Shown: positions 17,699 through 25,700 of the stretch, piece after piece
Layout of the letters: the number at the start of each line of letters is the position of its first letter
Numbering within the stretch: the first letter of the stretch is position 1
NCBI GenBank assembly: GCA_045636925.1
Contig: JAZTYK010000025.1
Location: forward strand, 1-64,000
Direction of reading: 5' to 3'
Length of the DNA: 64,000 bases
Source of the DNA: JAZTYK01 sp045636925
Lineage (GTDB): Bacteria; Bacillota; Clostridia; Oscillospirales; Butyricicoccaceae
Program-made: the position numbers and the translations under genes
Notes under the pieces: model-generated
Told to the model about the DNA's origin: nothing
The model's input: only the letters and a program-made list of their open reading frames with translations
The model's database searches: none

Positions 17699-18418
17699 TT
17701 AAATACGGATTTGCTCGAGTGTTTTGCCGATGGGTTCGCGGATCACCAGGGTAGCCTCGTCATCATACGGGGTAGCGTCCCGGTTCAGCAGCACCAGCTC
17801 CCTGCCCTTGTAATAGCGCAGCAGACCGGCGGCGGGATACACCACCAGCGATGTGCCACCCACAATGAGCAGATCGGCATGGCGCAGGTGCTCGATGGCC
17901 TGGCTCATGACAAAGCCATCCAGCATTTCTTCATACAGCACCACATCGGGGCGGATGATGCCGCCGCAGCTGCAGCGGGGCACGCCTTGGGTATTCAAAA
18001 TATGCTCCAGCGAATACTGCTTGCGGCAGCAGGCGCAATAATTGCGATAGGTGGAGCCGTGCAGCTCCAGCACCTGCTTGCTGCCGGCGGCCTGATGCAG
18101 ACCGTCGATGTTTTGCGTAATAATGGCCGTCAGCTTGCCGGCTTCTTCCAGCTTGGCCAGGGCGCGGTGAGCACCGTTGGGCTGCACATGGGGGCACAGC
18201 ATCTTTTCCCGATAAAAGCGATAAAACTCTTCGGGGTTTTCCTCGAAAAAGCTGTGGCTCAAAATGATTTCCGGCGGGTAGTCGTACTGCTGATGATACA
18301 GACCATCCACACTGCGGAAGTCTTTGATGCCGCTTTCGGTGCTGACGCCGGCACCGCCGAAAAAGACGATGCGTTTGGCGGAATCGATGCGCGCTTGCAG
18401 GCGTTCCAGATCGGTCAT
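17699..18418 (-). CDS. cobB: SIR2-family NAD-dependent protein deacylase
   Basis: Removes acyl groups from protein lysines using NAD. The 239 residues include FFGGAGVSTESGIKDFRS (NAD pocket, about 19-36), TQNIDGLH, the catalytic His in ELHGS, a zinc module with CACCRKQ and CSCGG, GGTSLVVYP, and LLNRDATPYD. Length is typical of bacterial CobB/Sir2. It starts one base after the HAD gene stop and precedes dinB by about 35 bases, within one operon. The symbol is by family; the physiological targets are unknown. Confidence 0.93.
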   Translation of the reverse strand: MTDLERLQARIDSAKRIVFFGGAGVSTESGIKDFRSVDGLYHQQYDYPPEIILSHSFFEENPEEFYRFYREKMLCPHVQPNGAHRALAKLEEAGKLTAIITQNIDGLHQAAGSKQVLELHGSTYRNYCACCRKQYSLEHILNTQGVPRCSCGGIIRPDVVLYEEMLDGFVMSQAIEHLRHADLLIVGGTSLVVYPAAGLLRYYKGRELVLLNRDATPYDDEATLVIREPIGKTLEQIRI

Positions 18419-18419
18419 G

Positions 18420-19103
18420 TTAAACCTCCTCTACGATGGGCAAAAAGTCTTCCAGCCGGGCGATGATGTGATCCCACTCCCCTGCTGCAGCTTTGCCCTT
18501 GGGGTTAAACCAGCAGGTGGTGATGCCGGCATGCTTGCCGCCCAGCATATCACTGGTCTGGCTGTCGCCCAGAATGATCACATCTTCACGGGGCGGGTTG
18601 CCGAGGTCGGCAAACACGGCGTCAAAATAAGCCTTTTCCGGCTTTTGCACGCCCATTTCCTCGGAGATATAGACCTTTTGGATATAGGGCAGAATGGAAG
18701 ATTCCTTCAGTCTGCGGTACTGCACATCGGCGGCGCCATTGGTGACGATATACAGCCGATGCGTCTCTGCTAACCGGCGGCACAGGTCGGCTGCGCCGGG
18801 GAGTTCGATGGAATAGCTGCCCAGACGGGACATGTAAAAGTCATTGCAGCTCAGCGGATCGGCACGGGAGCCCAGGCGGGCGAGAAAGATGCGGAAGCGG
18901 GAGATCTTCAGTTCATCCCGGGTGATCTCGCCCCGCTCCAGGCGCTTCCAATGATCCAGGTTGATCTCGCTGTACATCTGGCGCACCTGCGGCGTGTCGG
19001 GCAAGCTGAACTCTTTGAGGGTGTCGCCCATGGCGGCGGCTTCAGACGCGCCGAAGTCCAGCAGGGTATCATCGGCATCCAGCAAAATGATGGGGTATTT
19101 CAT
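18420..19103 (-). CDS. yjjG: YjjG-type HAD nucleotidase
   Basis: A 227-residue haloacid dehalogenase-fold phosphatase, probably a house-cleaning pyrimidine nucleotide 5'-nucleotidase like YjjG. Motif I is LLDADDTLLDF at about 7-17 (nucleophile and acid Asp), motif II IVTNGA, motif III Lys in VQKPEKAYF and motif IV ILGDSQTSD. The helical cap between motifs I and II fits subfamily C1. It follows the lipid kinase gene across a hairpin and starts the sirtuin-dinB-hom run. No separate promoter is visible, so readthrough from the kinase gene is likely. Confidence 0.87.
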   Translation of the reverse strand: MKYPIILLDADDTLLDFGASEAAAMGDTLKEFSLPDTPQVRQMYSEINLDHWKRLERGEITRDELKISRFRIFLARLGSRADPLSCNDFYMSRLGSYSIELPGAADLCRRLAETHRLYIVTNGAADVQYRRLKESSILPYIQKVYISEEMGVQKPEKAYFDAVFADLGNPPREDVIILGDSQTSDMLGGKHAGITTCWFNPKGKAAAGEWDHIIARLEDFLPIVEEV

Positions 19104-19119
19104 AGTTTCTCCTTTTCAA

Positions 19120-19148
19120 AACGCCCGGCAAAGCAAATGCCGGGCGTC
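19120..19148 (-). terminator. Hairpin between lipid kinase and YjjG genes
   Basis: ACGCCCGGCA and TGCCGGGCGT form a 10-bp stem followed on the minus strand by only TTTTG. The weak T tract and lack of a new promoter suggest partial termination or an mRNA processing site. Confidence 0.6.
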
Positions 19149-19159
19149 TGGGGTATGCG

Positions 19160-20104
19160 TTATTGTTCCTGCTTCTGTTCCTTTTTCAGTTCCTGCAGTT
19201 TGACACTGCGTTCGGGAACCAACACGCGCAATGCCTGTTTGTGGTTGGAGATCTCCACCTCGCTGTGGGTGCCGCCATATTCGCCGTCGACGGTCCAGGG
19301 CACAGGACGGTCCGCGATGATCTTCATCTTGCTGGATTTGACACAATAAACATATTTTTCGTTGAACTCGCCCACCAAAAAGCCATTGAGAATGCCTTGC
19401 AGCTCGATGAGAGAGGAGGGATTTTTGATGAGGATCACATCCAACAGACCGTCGGTCATGCTGGCATCCACCATCTTGCCCATGGGCATACCGGCTACAT
19501 AATCACTGCTGCCGATGATGCCCACCAGAATGTCATCTTCGATGACACCGCCCTCGTATTCCAGACGGACATGGTATGCCTTCAGACCGGGCAGGCGCTT
19601 GGCGCCCTCCAACACATAAGCCGCATGACCCAGCAAACTTTTTGTAGATTGGGGCGTTTCATAAGTCACATCGGTAAAGGCACCAAAGGCCACCACATAG
19701 CTGAAATAATCGTCGCCGAACTGACCCACATCTACGGGGATGGCTACGCCTTCCATGATGTCATTGGCAGCAACCTCGGCATTTTTGGAAAGACCCAGGC
19801 TGGTGGCAAAATCGTTGGTGGTGCCGGCGGGAATATAGCCCAAACGGGGCGGATTTTCGCAGCGCATCAGACCGTTTACCGTTTCGCTCATGGTGCCGTC
19901 GCCGCCGCTGCACACCACCAGATCAAACCGTGGGGCATTGTCACGGATATAATCCGGCAGCTGCCCGGCACGCTGGGTAGTAAACACGGTGACTTCGTAG
20001 CCGCCGCGGGTAAAGCGCTCTACCACGGGCAGCAATTTATTCTTCATCATAGACTTGCCGGCATGGGGATTGACGGCAAGGAGCAATTTGCGTTTCAAAA
20101 TCAT
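19160..20104 (-). CDS. Diacylglycerol kinase-family lipid kinase (YegS/BmrU)
   Basis: A 314-residue kinase of the DAGK catalytic fold that probably phosphorylates diacylglycerol or a related lipid at the inner membrane face. It shows the N-terminal VNPHAGK motif, the nucleotide loop GGDGTMSETVNG near residue 65, IPAGTTNDFA and the C-terminal domain ending with VDGE and IxVLVP strands. ATG at 20104 is chosen because GAGG lies eight bases before it; the frame begins with a GTG three codons upstream. It has a strong promoter and heads the minus-strand operon reaching to 15147. Confidence 0.9.
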   Translation of the reverse strand: MILKRKLLLAVNPHAGKSMMKNKLLPVVERFTRGGYEVTVFTTQRAGQLPDYIRDNAPRFDLVVCSGGDGTMSETVNGLMRCENPPRLGYIPAGTTNDFATSLGLSKNAEVAANDIMEGVAIPVDVGQFGDDYFSYVVAFGAFTDVTYETPQSTKSLLGHAAYVLEGAKRLPGLKAYHVRLEYEGGVIEDDILVGIIGSSDYVAGMPMGKMVDASMTDGLLDVILIKNPSSLIELQGILNGFLVGEFNEKYVYCVKSSKMKIIADRPVPWTVDGEYGGTHSEVEISNHKQALRVLVPERSVKLQELKKEQKQEQ

Positions 20105-20122
20105 GGCTTTCACCTCGAATGA

Positions 20123-20151
20123 ATTTTACCCCAATCGAAGGAAAAAGTCAA
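20123..20151 (-). promoter_or_regulatory. Promoter of lipid kinase operon
   Basis: Minus strand TTGACT (20146-20151), 17-base spacer, TAAAAT (20123-20128), only about 20 bases before the start codon. Confidence 0.8.
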
Positions 20152-20203
20152 CGGCAGCAGCGAAATCTTCGAAAAAGCGACAAAAGCGGTGCCAAAATAC
20201 CAC

Positions 20204-20232
20204 TTGTTTTTTCATAGGGGCTGTACTATAAT
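20204..20232 (+). promoter_or_regulatory. Promoter of tRNA-Gly
   Basis: TTGTTT (20204-20209), 17-base spacer, TATAAT (20227-20232), 24 bases before the mature tRNA. Confidence 0.8.
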
Positions 20233-20256
20233 AAATCATGCACAAAAACTGCATCT

Positions 20257-20330
20257 GCAGGGTTGGTATATCGGTATTACAGCGGCTTCCCAAGCCGTTA
20301 AGGCGGGTTCGACTCCCGTACCCTGCTCCA
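20257..20330 (+). tRNA. tRNA-Gly (anticodon CCC)
   Basis: A 74-base cloverleaf with encoded CCA. The acceptor stem GCAGGGT/ACCCTGC pairs fully, the anticodon arm GCGGC-TTCCCAA-GCCGT places CCC at positions 34-36, and GGTTCGACTCC gives the T arm. It would read GGG glycine codons. It is a single-gene unit with a promoter before and a terminator after it. Confidence 0.93.
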
Positions 20331-20335
20331 GAAAG

Positions 20336-20370
20336 AAACCTCTTTTGTCTACCAAGACAAGAGAGGTTTT
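20336..20370 (+). terminator. Terminator of tRNA-Gly
   Basis: AAACCTCTTTTGTCT pairs with AGACAAGAGAGGTTT (one G-U) around a short loop and runs into a T-rich end. Confidence 0.85.
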
Positions 20371-20378
20371 CTGTTTGT

Positions 20379-20407
20379 TTGAAAGATTTATGATTTTGTG
20401 GTATAAT
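20379..20407 (+). promoter_or_regulatory. Promoter of DUF2703 gene
   Basis: TTGAAA (20379-20384), 17-base spacer, TATAAT (20402-20407). The leader before the gene is AT-rich and repeats ACTTTAAA twice with a period of about one helical turn, a possible metalloregulator site. Confidence 0.7.
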
Positions 20408-20482
20408 CAGTTCGATAAACCGGAATTTGTCATACTTTAAATGAAACTTTAAAATATAAAAATACTTAAAGGAGAGATTGTG

Positions 20483-21010
20483 ATGTCCGCAAATTGTTGC
20501 TGTGGTACAATCATGAAGGAAAAGGTTGTCAAGGTTGAATACTTGTATCTGGATTTGGACACCTGTGAAAGATGTGTGGGAACGGATAAAGTTCTGGAAG
20601 GTGTTTTGGATGAACTAAGCAATGCTTTTAAACTAGCTGGTTATTCTCTTGAATATCGTAAAGTGAAGGTTGAAACAGCAGAAATGGCGACGATATATCG
20701 GTTCCTTTCTTCGCCCACAATTCGTGTGAATGGCAGAGATATCTGTAATTCCGTGCAGGAAAATGACTGCGGTTGTTGCGGAGATATTGCTGGCACGCAA
20801 GTGAATTGCCGCATTTTTTCCTACAATGGAGAAATGTATGAAGTGCCCCCAGCAGAAATGATTGCGGAAGAAATTATGAGAATGGCCTTCTTGCCGAAGG
20901 TGTCCTCCTGCTGTTCGGGCGGATATGTTTTACCTGACAATTTAAAGAAATTCTTCGATGGAAAACAGAAAAAGTGCTGCGAAAGCACTTGTTCCTGCGA
21001 ATGTTGTTGA
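20483..21010 (+). CDS. DUF2703-like cysteine-rich protein
   Basis: A 175-residue protein whose core (about 14-140) resembles the DUF2703 family: YLYLDLDTCERCVGTDKVL, SPTIRVNGRDI and ENDCGCCG. DUF2703 proteins have a thioredoxin-like look and often lie near arsenic or mercury functions. The ends are unusually rich in Cys: CCCG at the start, CCSGG, and a tail with CCESTCSCECC, suggesting metal or metalloid binding. GGAGAG supports ATG at 20483. Base use differs sharply from the neighbours: 20641-20700 has 22 G+C in 60, against 38 in 60 at 21601-21660. With a tRNA directly upstream, transfer is likely. Confidence 0.75.
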   Translation: MSANCCCGTIMKEKVVKVEYLYLDLDTCERCVGTDKVLEGVLDELSNAFKLAGYSLEYRKVKVETAEMATIYRFLSSPTIRVNGRDICNSVQENDCGCCGDIAGTQVNCRIFSYNGEMYEVPPAEMIAEEIMRMAFLPKVSSCCSGGYVLPDNLKKFFDGKQKKCCESTCSCECC

Positions 21011-21175
21011 CCAAATTCCAATTTATTGAGCCGCGCAAGTACAATACTTCGGGTCGCACTTGCCCCTTATTTGCGCTGCTTTTGCTCAGCATTTCGCGCG
21101 AAATGTTGATGGCATAGTTCTCTCAGCTTCTTTTCTTTCAAAGTCTATTCCGCGTTTCAGAACAGGAGGTTTTGC

Positions 21176-22099
21176 ATGAATTACGAAGGTCAGATTTGCC
21201 GTTCGCCCATGGAACGGTCTGCTTTTATGTTGCCCGTTGCAGTGGGCTGCTCTTATAATGCCTGCACCTTCTGCACCCTGTTCAAGCATTTGAACTATCG
21301 GGAGCTTCCCATGGAGGAAATCGAAGCTGAGTTGCTGCGGGTAAAAAACATCGGCGGAAACCCCAAGCGGATCTTTCTCGGTGACGGAAACGCATTTGGT
21401 CTGGCCACCGATCAGCTGTTGCGTATTTTACACATGGCGCGGCAGTATTTCCCCGGTTTTCAGGGAGCAAATATGGACGCCACCGTTACCAACATTCAAG
21501 AGAAAACCGACGATGAGTTGCGCGCCCTGCGAGAGGCAGGTGTGGAGCAGCTGTATCTTGGCATTGAGACCGGACTTGATGATGTGCTTGCCTTTATGCA
21601 CAAGGATCACAATCTGGAAGAGGTGTATGCCGCGATCCGGCGGCTGCACCGCGCCGGGTTGCAATATAACGCGCACATGATGACAGGCATTGCAGGAAAA
21701 GGCCGCGGAATTGAAAATGCAGAAGCGCTTGCGGCATTTTACAACGGTACGAAGCCACGCAAAATCGTGAACTTTTCGCTTTTCCTGCACAAAGAAGCGC
21801 CGCTGTATCGGGATGTGGAGCGCGGTGCCTTTGTCCCGGCAGATGAGCTGGAAAATCTGATGGAAGAACGCCGGCTGCTGCAGCTTTTGGACGTGCAAGA
21901 TGTGATGTATGACGGTTTTCATGATTTTATCAAAGTGCGCATCCGCGGCACGTTGCCCCGTGACAAGGAGAACATGCTTAGAAAGTTGGATGAAGCCATT
22001 GAAGAATACAAGGGGAAACCGCCTGTTTTTTCTGTTCTCAGCGGCAGCATTCATGAGCATGAGCTGTACAACATGACCGATCCCGGATTTGAGACATGA
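21176..22099 (+). CDS. Radical SAM protein of unknown function
   Basis: A 307-residue radical S-adenosylmethionine enzyme. The cluster motif is unusual in its first spacing: GCSYNACTFCTLF gives CxxxxCxxC-type ligands near residue 23-31. Downstream are FLGDGNAFG, a GANMDATVTNI strand, LYLGIETGLDDVL and HMMTGIAGKGRG, all consistent with an Elp3/HemN-like barrel. The C-terminal 60 residues carry no recognisable accessory domain. AGGAGG precedes ATG at 21176. It stands alone between the DUF2703 gene and a terminator, so context gives no substrate. Confidence 0.8.
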   Translation: MNYEGQICRSPMERSAFMLPVAVGCSYNACTFCTLFKHLNYRELPMEEIEAELLRVKNIGGNPKRIFLGDGNAFGLATDQLLRILHMARQYFPGFQGANMDATVTNIQEKTDDELRALREAGVEQLYLGIETGLDDVLAFMHKDHNLEEVYAAIRRLHRAGLQYNAHMMTGIAGKGRGIENAEALAAFYNGTKPRKIVNFSLFLHKEAPLYRDVERGAFVPADELENLMEERRLLQLLDVQDVMYDGFHDFIKVRIRGTLPRDKENMLRKLDEAIEEYKGKPPVFSVLSGSIHEHELYNMTDPGFET

Positions 22100-22158
22100 T
22101 CAAGCTAAGAACTGCTTTCCTCTGCTGATGCAAAGGCTGACGGACACACGATATCATG

Positions 22159-22188
22159 AAAAAAGCACCCCGAGCGGGGTGCTTTTTT
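22159..22188. terminator. Bidirectional terminator
   Basis: AAAAAAGCACCCC and GGGGTGCTTTTTT flank a three-base loop, with T runs on both strands. It separates the radical SAM gene from the converging surface-protein operon. Confidence 0.9.
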
Positions 22189-22191
22189 GTG

Positions 22192-22752
22192 TCAGGGTTT
22201 TGGGATCAGGTTGCCGCTGCCGTCTACGGTGACAGATTTCCAAGCATCTTCTACTGCCGGGGTATTGTCTGCATCGGTAGTTCCCTTTGCCTGGATGGTC
22301 TGAGCTACCATGTTCAGCGTCAGTGTATAGCCTGTAGGCGGTGTGCCGATCATCTCAAAGGCAGAGACCAATGCCGTTGTATTGGCATTCGATGCAACAG
22401 GCTTCTTGTAATAATAGAAGCCATCCTTGTAGAACCAGTTTGTGGTATCAAAAGAGATGTTATAATCCGTACTGACCTTGGGAGAAAGGGCATAAATCTG
22501 CTTGCCGTTTACCCAGTTGACAGTGACTGCGGCACGGACATACATATCGTACCCGGTTTCACCTACATTGACCGCATAGTCGTCAATGGAGGGAGTCACC
22601 TCGTTTGCCATGTCCAAGGAGCTGTGTGCTCTGCCTTGGACAAGCAGATAAGCAAACGCAGAAACGGCAATCACGCTGACTGCCAACGCAAGAATCACGG
22701 GGACAGAAAGGCCTCGCTTGAAATTATGGATCTTCATAAAACTGTGGCGCAT
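22192..22752 (-). CDS. TasA/camelysin-like secreted protein, last gene of surface operon
   Basis: A 186-residue protein with a basic start, one hydrophobic segment (about 18-38) and an extracellular domain with VGETGYDMYVRAAVTVNWVNG, followed by short beta strands up to a VTVDGSGNLIPKP end. The layout resembles the small SipW-processed fibre or adaptor proteins, but the sequence is diverged and lacks the ARVAK signature of its operon partners. GAGGTGG supports ATG at 22752. It lies 26 bases after the giant repeat protein gene and just before the terminator, so it may cap or anchor the same surface structure; that role is inferred. Confidence 0.6.
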   Translation of the reverse strand: MRHSFMKIHNFKRGLSVPVILALAVSVIAVSAFAYLLVQGRAHSSLDMANEVTPSIDDYAVNVGETGYDMYVRAAVTVNWVNGKQIYALSPKVSTDYNISFDTTNWFYKDGFYYYKKPVASNANTTALVSAFEMIGTPPTGYTLTLNMVAQTIQAKGTTDADNTPAVEDAWKSVTVDGSGNLIPKP

Positions 22753-22778
22753 TTGTCCACCTCTTTTCTATGTGTTAA

Positions 22779-25700
22779 TTAATCCGCGTCTGTAACGACG
22801 GTAGGAGCTGCTTCACCGTCCAGCCAGTTGGAATCGGCATAGGTGTTGGTGAAGGAGACGGTGTTCTCGCCACCTACTGCAACTGTGATCTCTCTGCTTG
22901 CTTCATCGGGAGCGGATTCCCAGCTCCAGGTGGTGCAGGTAACTGTATAGTCGCCAATGGGCAGATTGTCAAGGGTGACCTCACCGGTACCGGTAATGAC
23001 AAAGGTGATGTCTACATAAGACAGCTTGCCCTGACCCTGGACATGGAAGACGAAGTTCTGCGTGCCCGAACCATCAGCGAGCTGATTTTCAATGGTCATG
23101 CTGGTGGAAATGGGCGCAAAGAGGGCGTAATACGACAGGCTTTCTACGTTATTGTCCCATGCACCAGGCTTCAGCTTGGTACCTTCGTTGTTCTGCACAT
23201 CGGGAGCGCCGAGCGTGCCGGGAGTGTATCGCCAGCTTGCGGGAACCTTTTCAGTGTCACGGCAAGTTGCTGCGGTATACCAACCCGCGAATACATAGCC
23301 GTCACCGGGCATTGCGTTAGCACCTGCCAAACCGGCAGAGGTGGCTGCCTGCTCACCGTTCAAGGAAACTCGTCCAAAATCAATGGCACCGGGTGCTGTA
23401 CAGACTGCATAATAATTGATCTGTACTTTCTTGAGGGTGTAGTAGAACACCAACTTATTGGGGTTTGTCTCTACTTCGGGCGTGGCCGGATCATCGCCAT
23501 TGAACACACGAATCTTCACGGACTTGGTACGGGTGTCTTCGCCCTCTGCCGCATCGGGGTCATAGTAGAGGTATGTATAATTCTGTCCCGCAACGTTCAG
23601 CACTTTGCTTTCTTCAGCGGTATGGGTGATGACGGTATCGAACTTCGCCGTACTATCGACATTGGTAATCGTCCACAAAGGCGCTGCATTCTCATCAGCA
23701 CCGTATTCGCGGTATTCGATGATGTAAGCGTACTCGACACGCTTGTAGTAGACCTTAATAGTCAAGCCGTTTTGTGAAACCACACCCTCTGGCGCACCGC
23801 CAACAGTCGTAGCATTTTCAGAACCATCTGCATTGAATGTGATTACCGTGTTCAAGGCCGGCACATGCGTATAGCCGTTGTACTCTCGAATGGGTGCGGT
23901 AATCGTATTGGGCTGACCGTCTACAAGCAAGTCGGCGCTGCCAACGATAGACTCGTACTGATGATAATTGTCCACATTGGAGCTATCATCAGAATCCTCA
24001 TTTTCCAGATAGTACTCGAAAGAGTACATGCCGTGTTCGTCATCCTTGATGTAATAGAACACAATAATGTTTTCTTCCAGCACAGGATCAGCTTTAACAT
24101 TGTCACCGTCGGAAACAAATGCCTTGCGCACATAGTAGCTTTGGGGCACATATCCGGGAATCGGCTTGAACTTGATGGTTTTAATTGCCTCTTCGGTGTA
24201 CATCGTTTCAGACGGTTCGATAATATCCTCTCGCGTAACATAGTTCACATAACGAATCTGATACCAAACACCCTCGTCATGCACATAGGTGAACTCAAAC
24301 TCGTTTTGCGTTTCATCCTCGTCCATCAAAATGGAGTGAGAACTAAGGCTGGGGAAGATATTATTTTGGAACACCGGGTACAATTCTGTTACACCCTTGG
24401 CGGTAAAGGTTTTGGTCTTACCCGCGGTAGAGTAACCGGCGGTCGGATTGGAAATCTGTGTACCAATGGGGAACGTTGTGCCCACAGGCAGCACCGTCCC
24501 TTTGGGGATCACGTCACCGGATTTGTACTCTGTCTCACCAATCTTCAAGATTGCCGACGCGTCCCCGATCTTTTCTGACATTTGGAAAACCATGTCTGCC
24601 GGCAGGGTAAAGGGTGCTGTCAGGCTCACCTGCTCTTCCAATGCATAGGTAACCTTATAGGTTGTTGCGATACCGGACTGCCATTCTGCAAACAGTACCA
24701 AGTCGCGGGAAATTTCCATAGAGTCGGGGGCAAAACGCTTTTTGTTGTCCTCGTCCATGTAGAACCAGCCGACAAACTGATAACCCTCACGCTCAGGAAT
24801 CAGGTCATAGGCTGTTTCCAAAATCTTCCCGTGGGTAACAGAGACCGGCCCATAAAAAGTCGGGTTATCCGCCGCAATATCGGTATACAGTGTGTAGAAT
24901 ACAACCTCATGGGTCACGGGCTCCCACTTGGCGTACAGGGTGACGTTTTCTGCAGGCATTGTGGTGGCACCCAGATTTTCTATGGTAACCTTGGTGCTTT
25001 CATCAAAGACCGGTGAAATATACCAACCCATAAACTGATAAGCACCTTTTTCAATGCCGGAAGGCTCTTGCAAGCCACCATTCTCCAGTGTAGGAAGTTC
25101 GGTAAGCTTACTGTTTACTTGCGCACCATATGTGATCGACACACTGGGCGGTGCAACACTCATGGAATTGTAGTTGTAGAAGGAAATGGTATAGTCATTG
25201 CGATCATAGTAAAGAACATTACAGTACGTACACTTTGACCCAGCCGGATTCGGGCAATTGGGGTTGTTTTCAGCTGTGTTTGTATTTGAAAGGTCTTCGC
25301 CATGCTTGTTTACATAATGGTAACCAGGATAGTCAAAAGGTTTGATTGGGGTGCTACCATTGTGTGCCGCTAGGAATGTCACCGAGTGAACAGGTTCGTA
25401 AACACCTGCATCGACAGTTTCGAAATACATATGATATGTATGTGTATTAATTTTTGCAAAGTCCAGAATATCCAATTCTAATCCCCAGAGAGCACTATTG
25501 CCCCACCAACCAACCATACTCTGTGCCAAATAATGACCTTTTGAAATCTCAGTAGGATTAGACTTTATTAAATCAGCTTCCATATAAGGATACGGACCAA
25601 TTATTTTAGCGTTACTGGAGTTGTGCGTATAATATGGCGTACCTTTTTCCGCAGCCCAACTTCCGCAGTCATAATGACTGCCACTAAGGAGTATATCTTC

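Noticed and set aside
20257..21175. Integrated element with att sites at tRNA-Gly.
   Set aside because: No copy of the tRNA 3' end was found downstream and no integrase or phage gene is present, so only a transferred gene is claimed.
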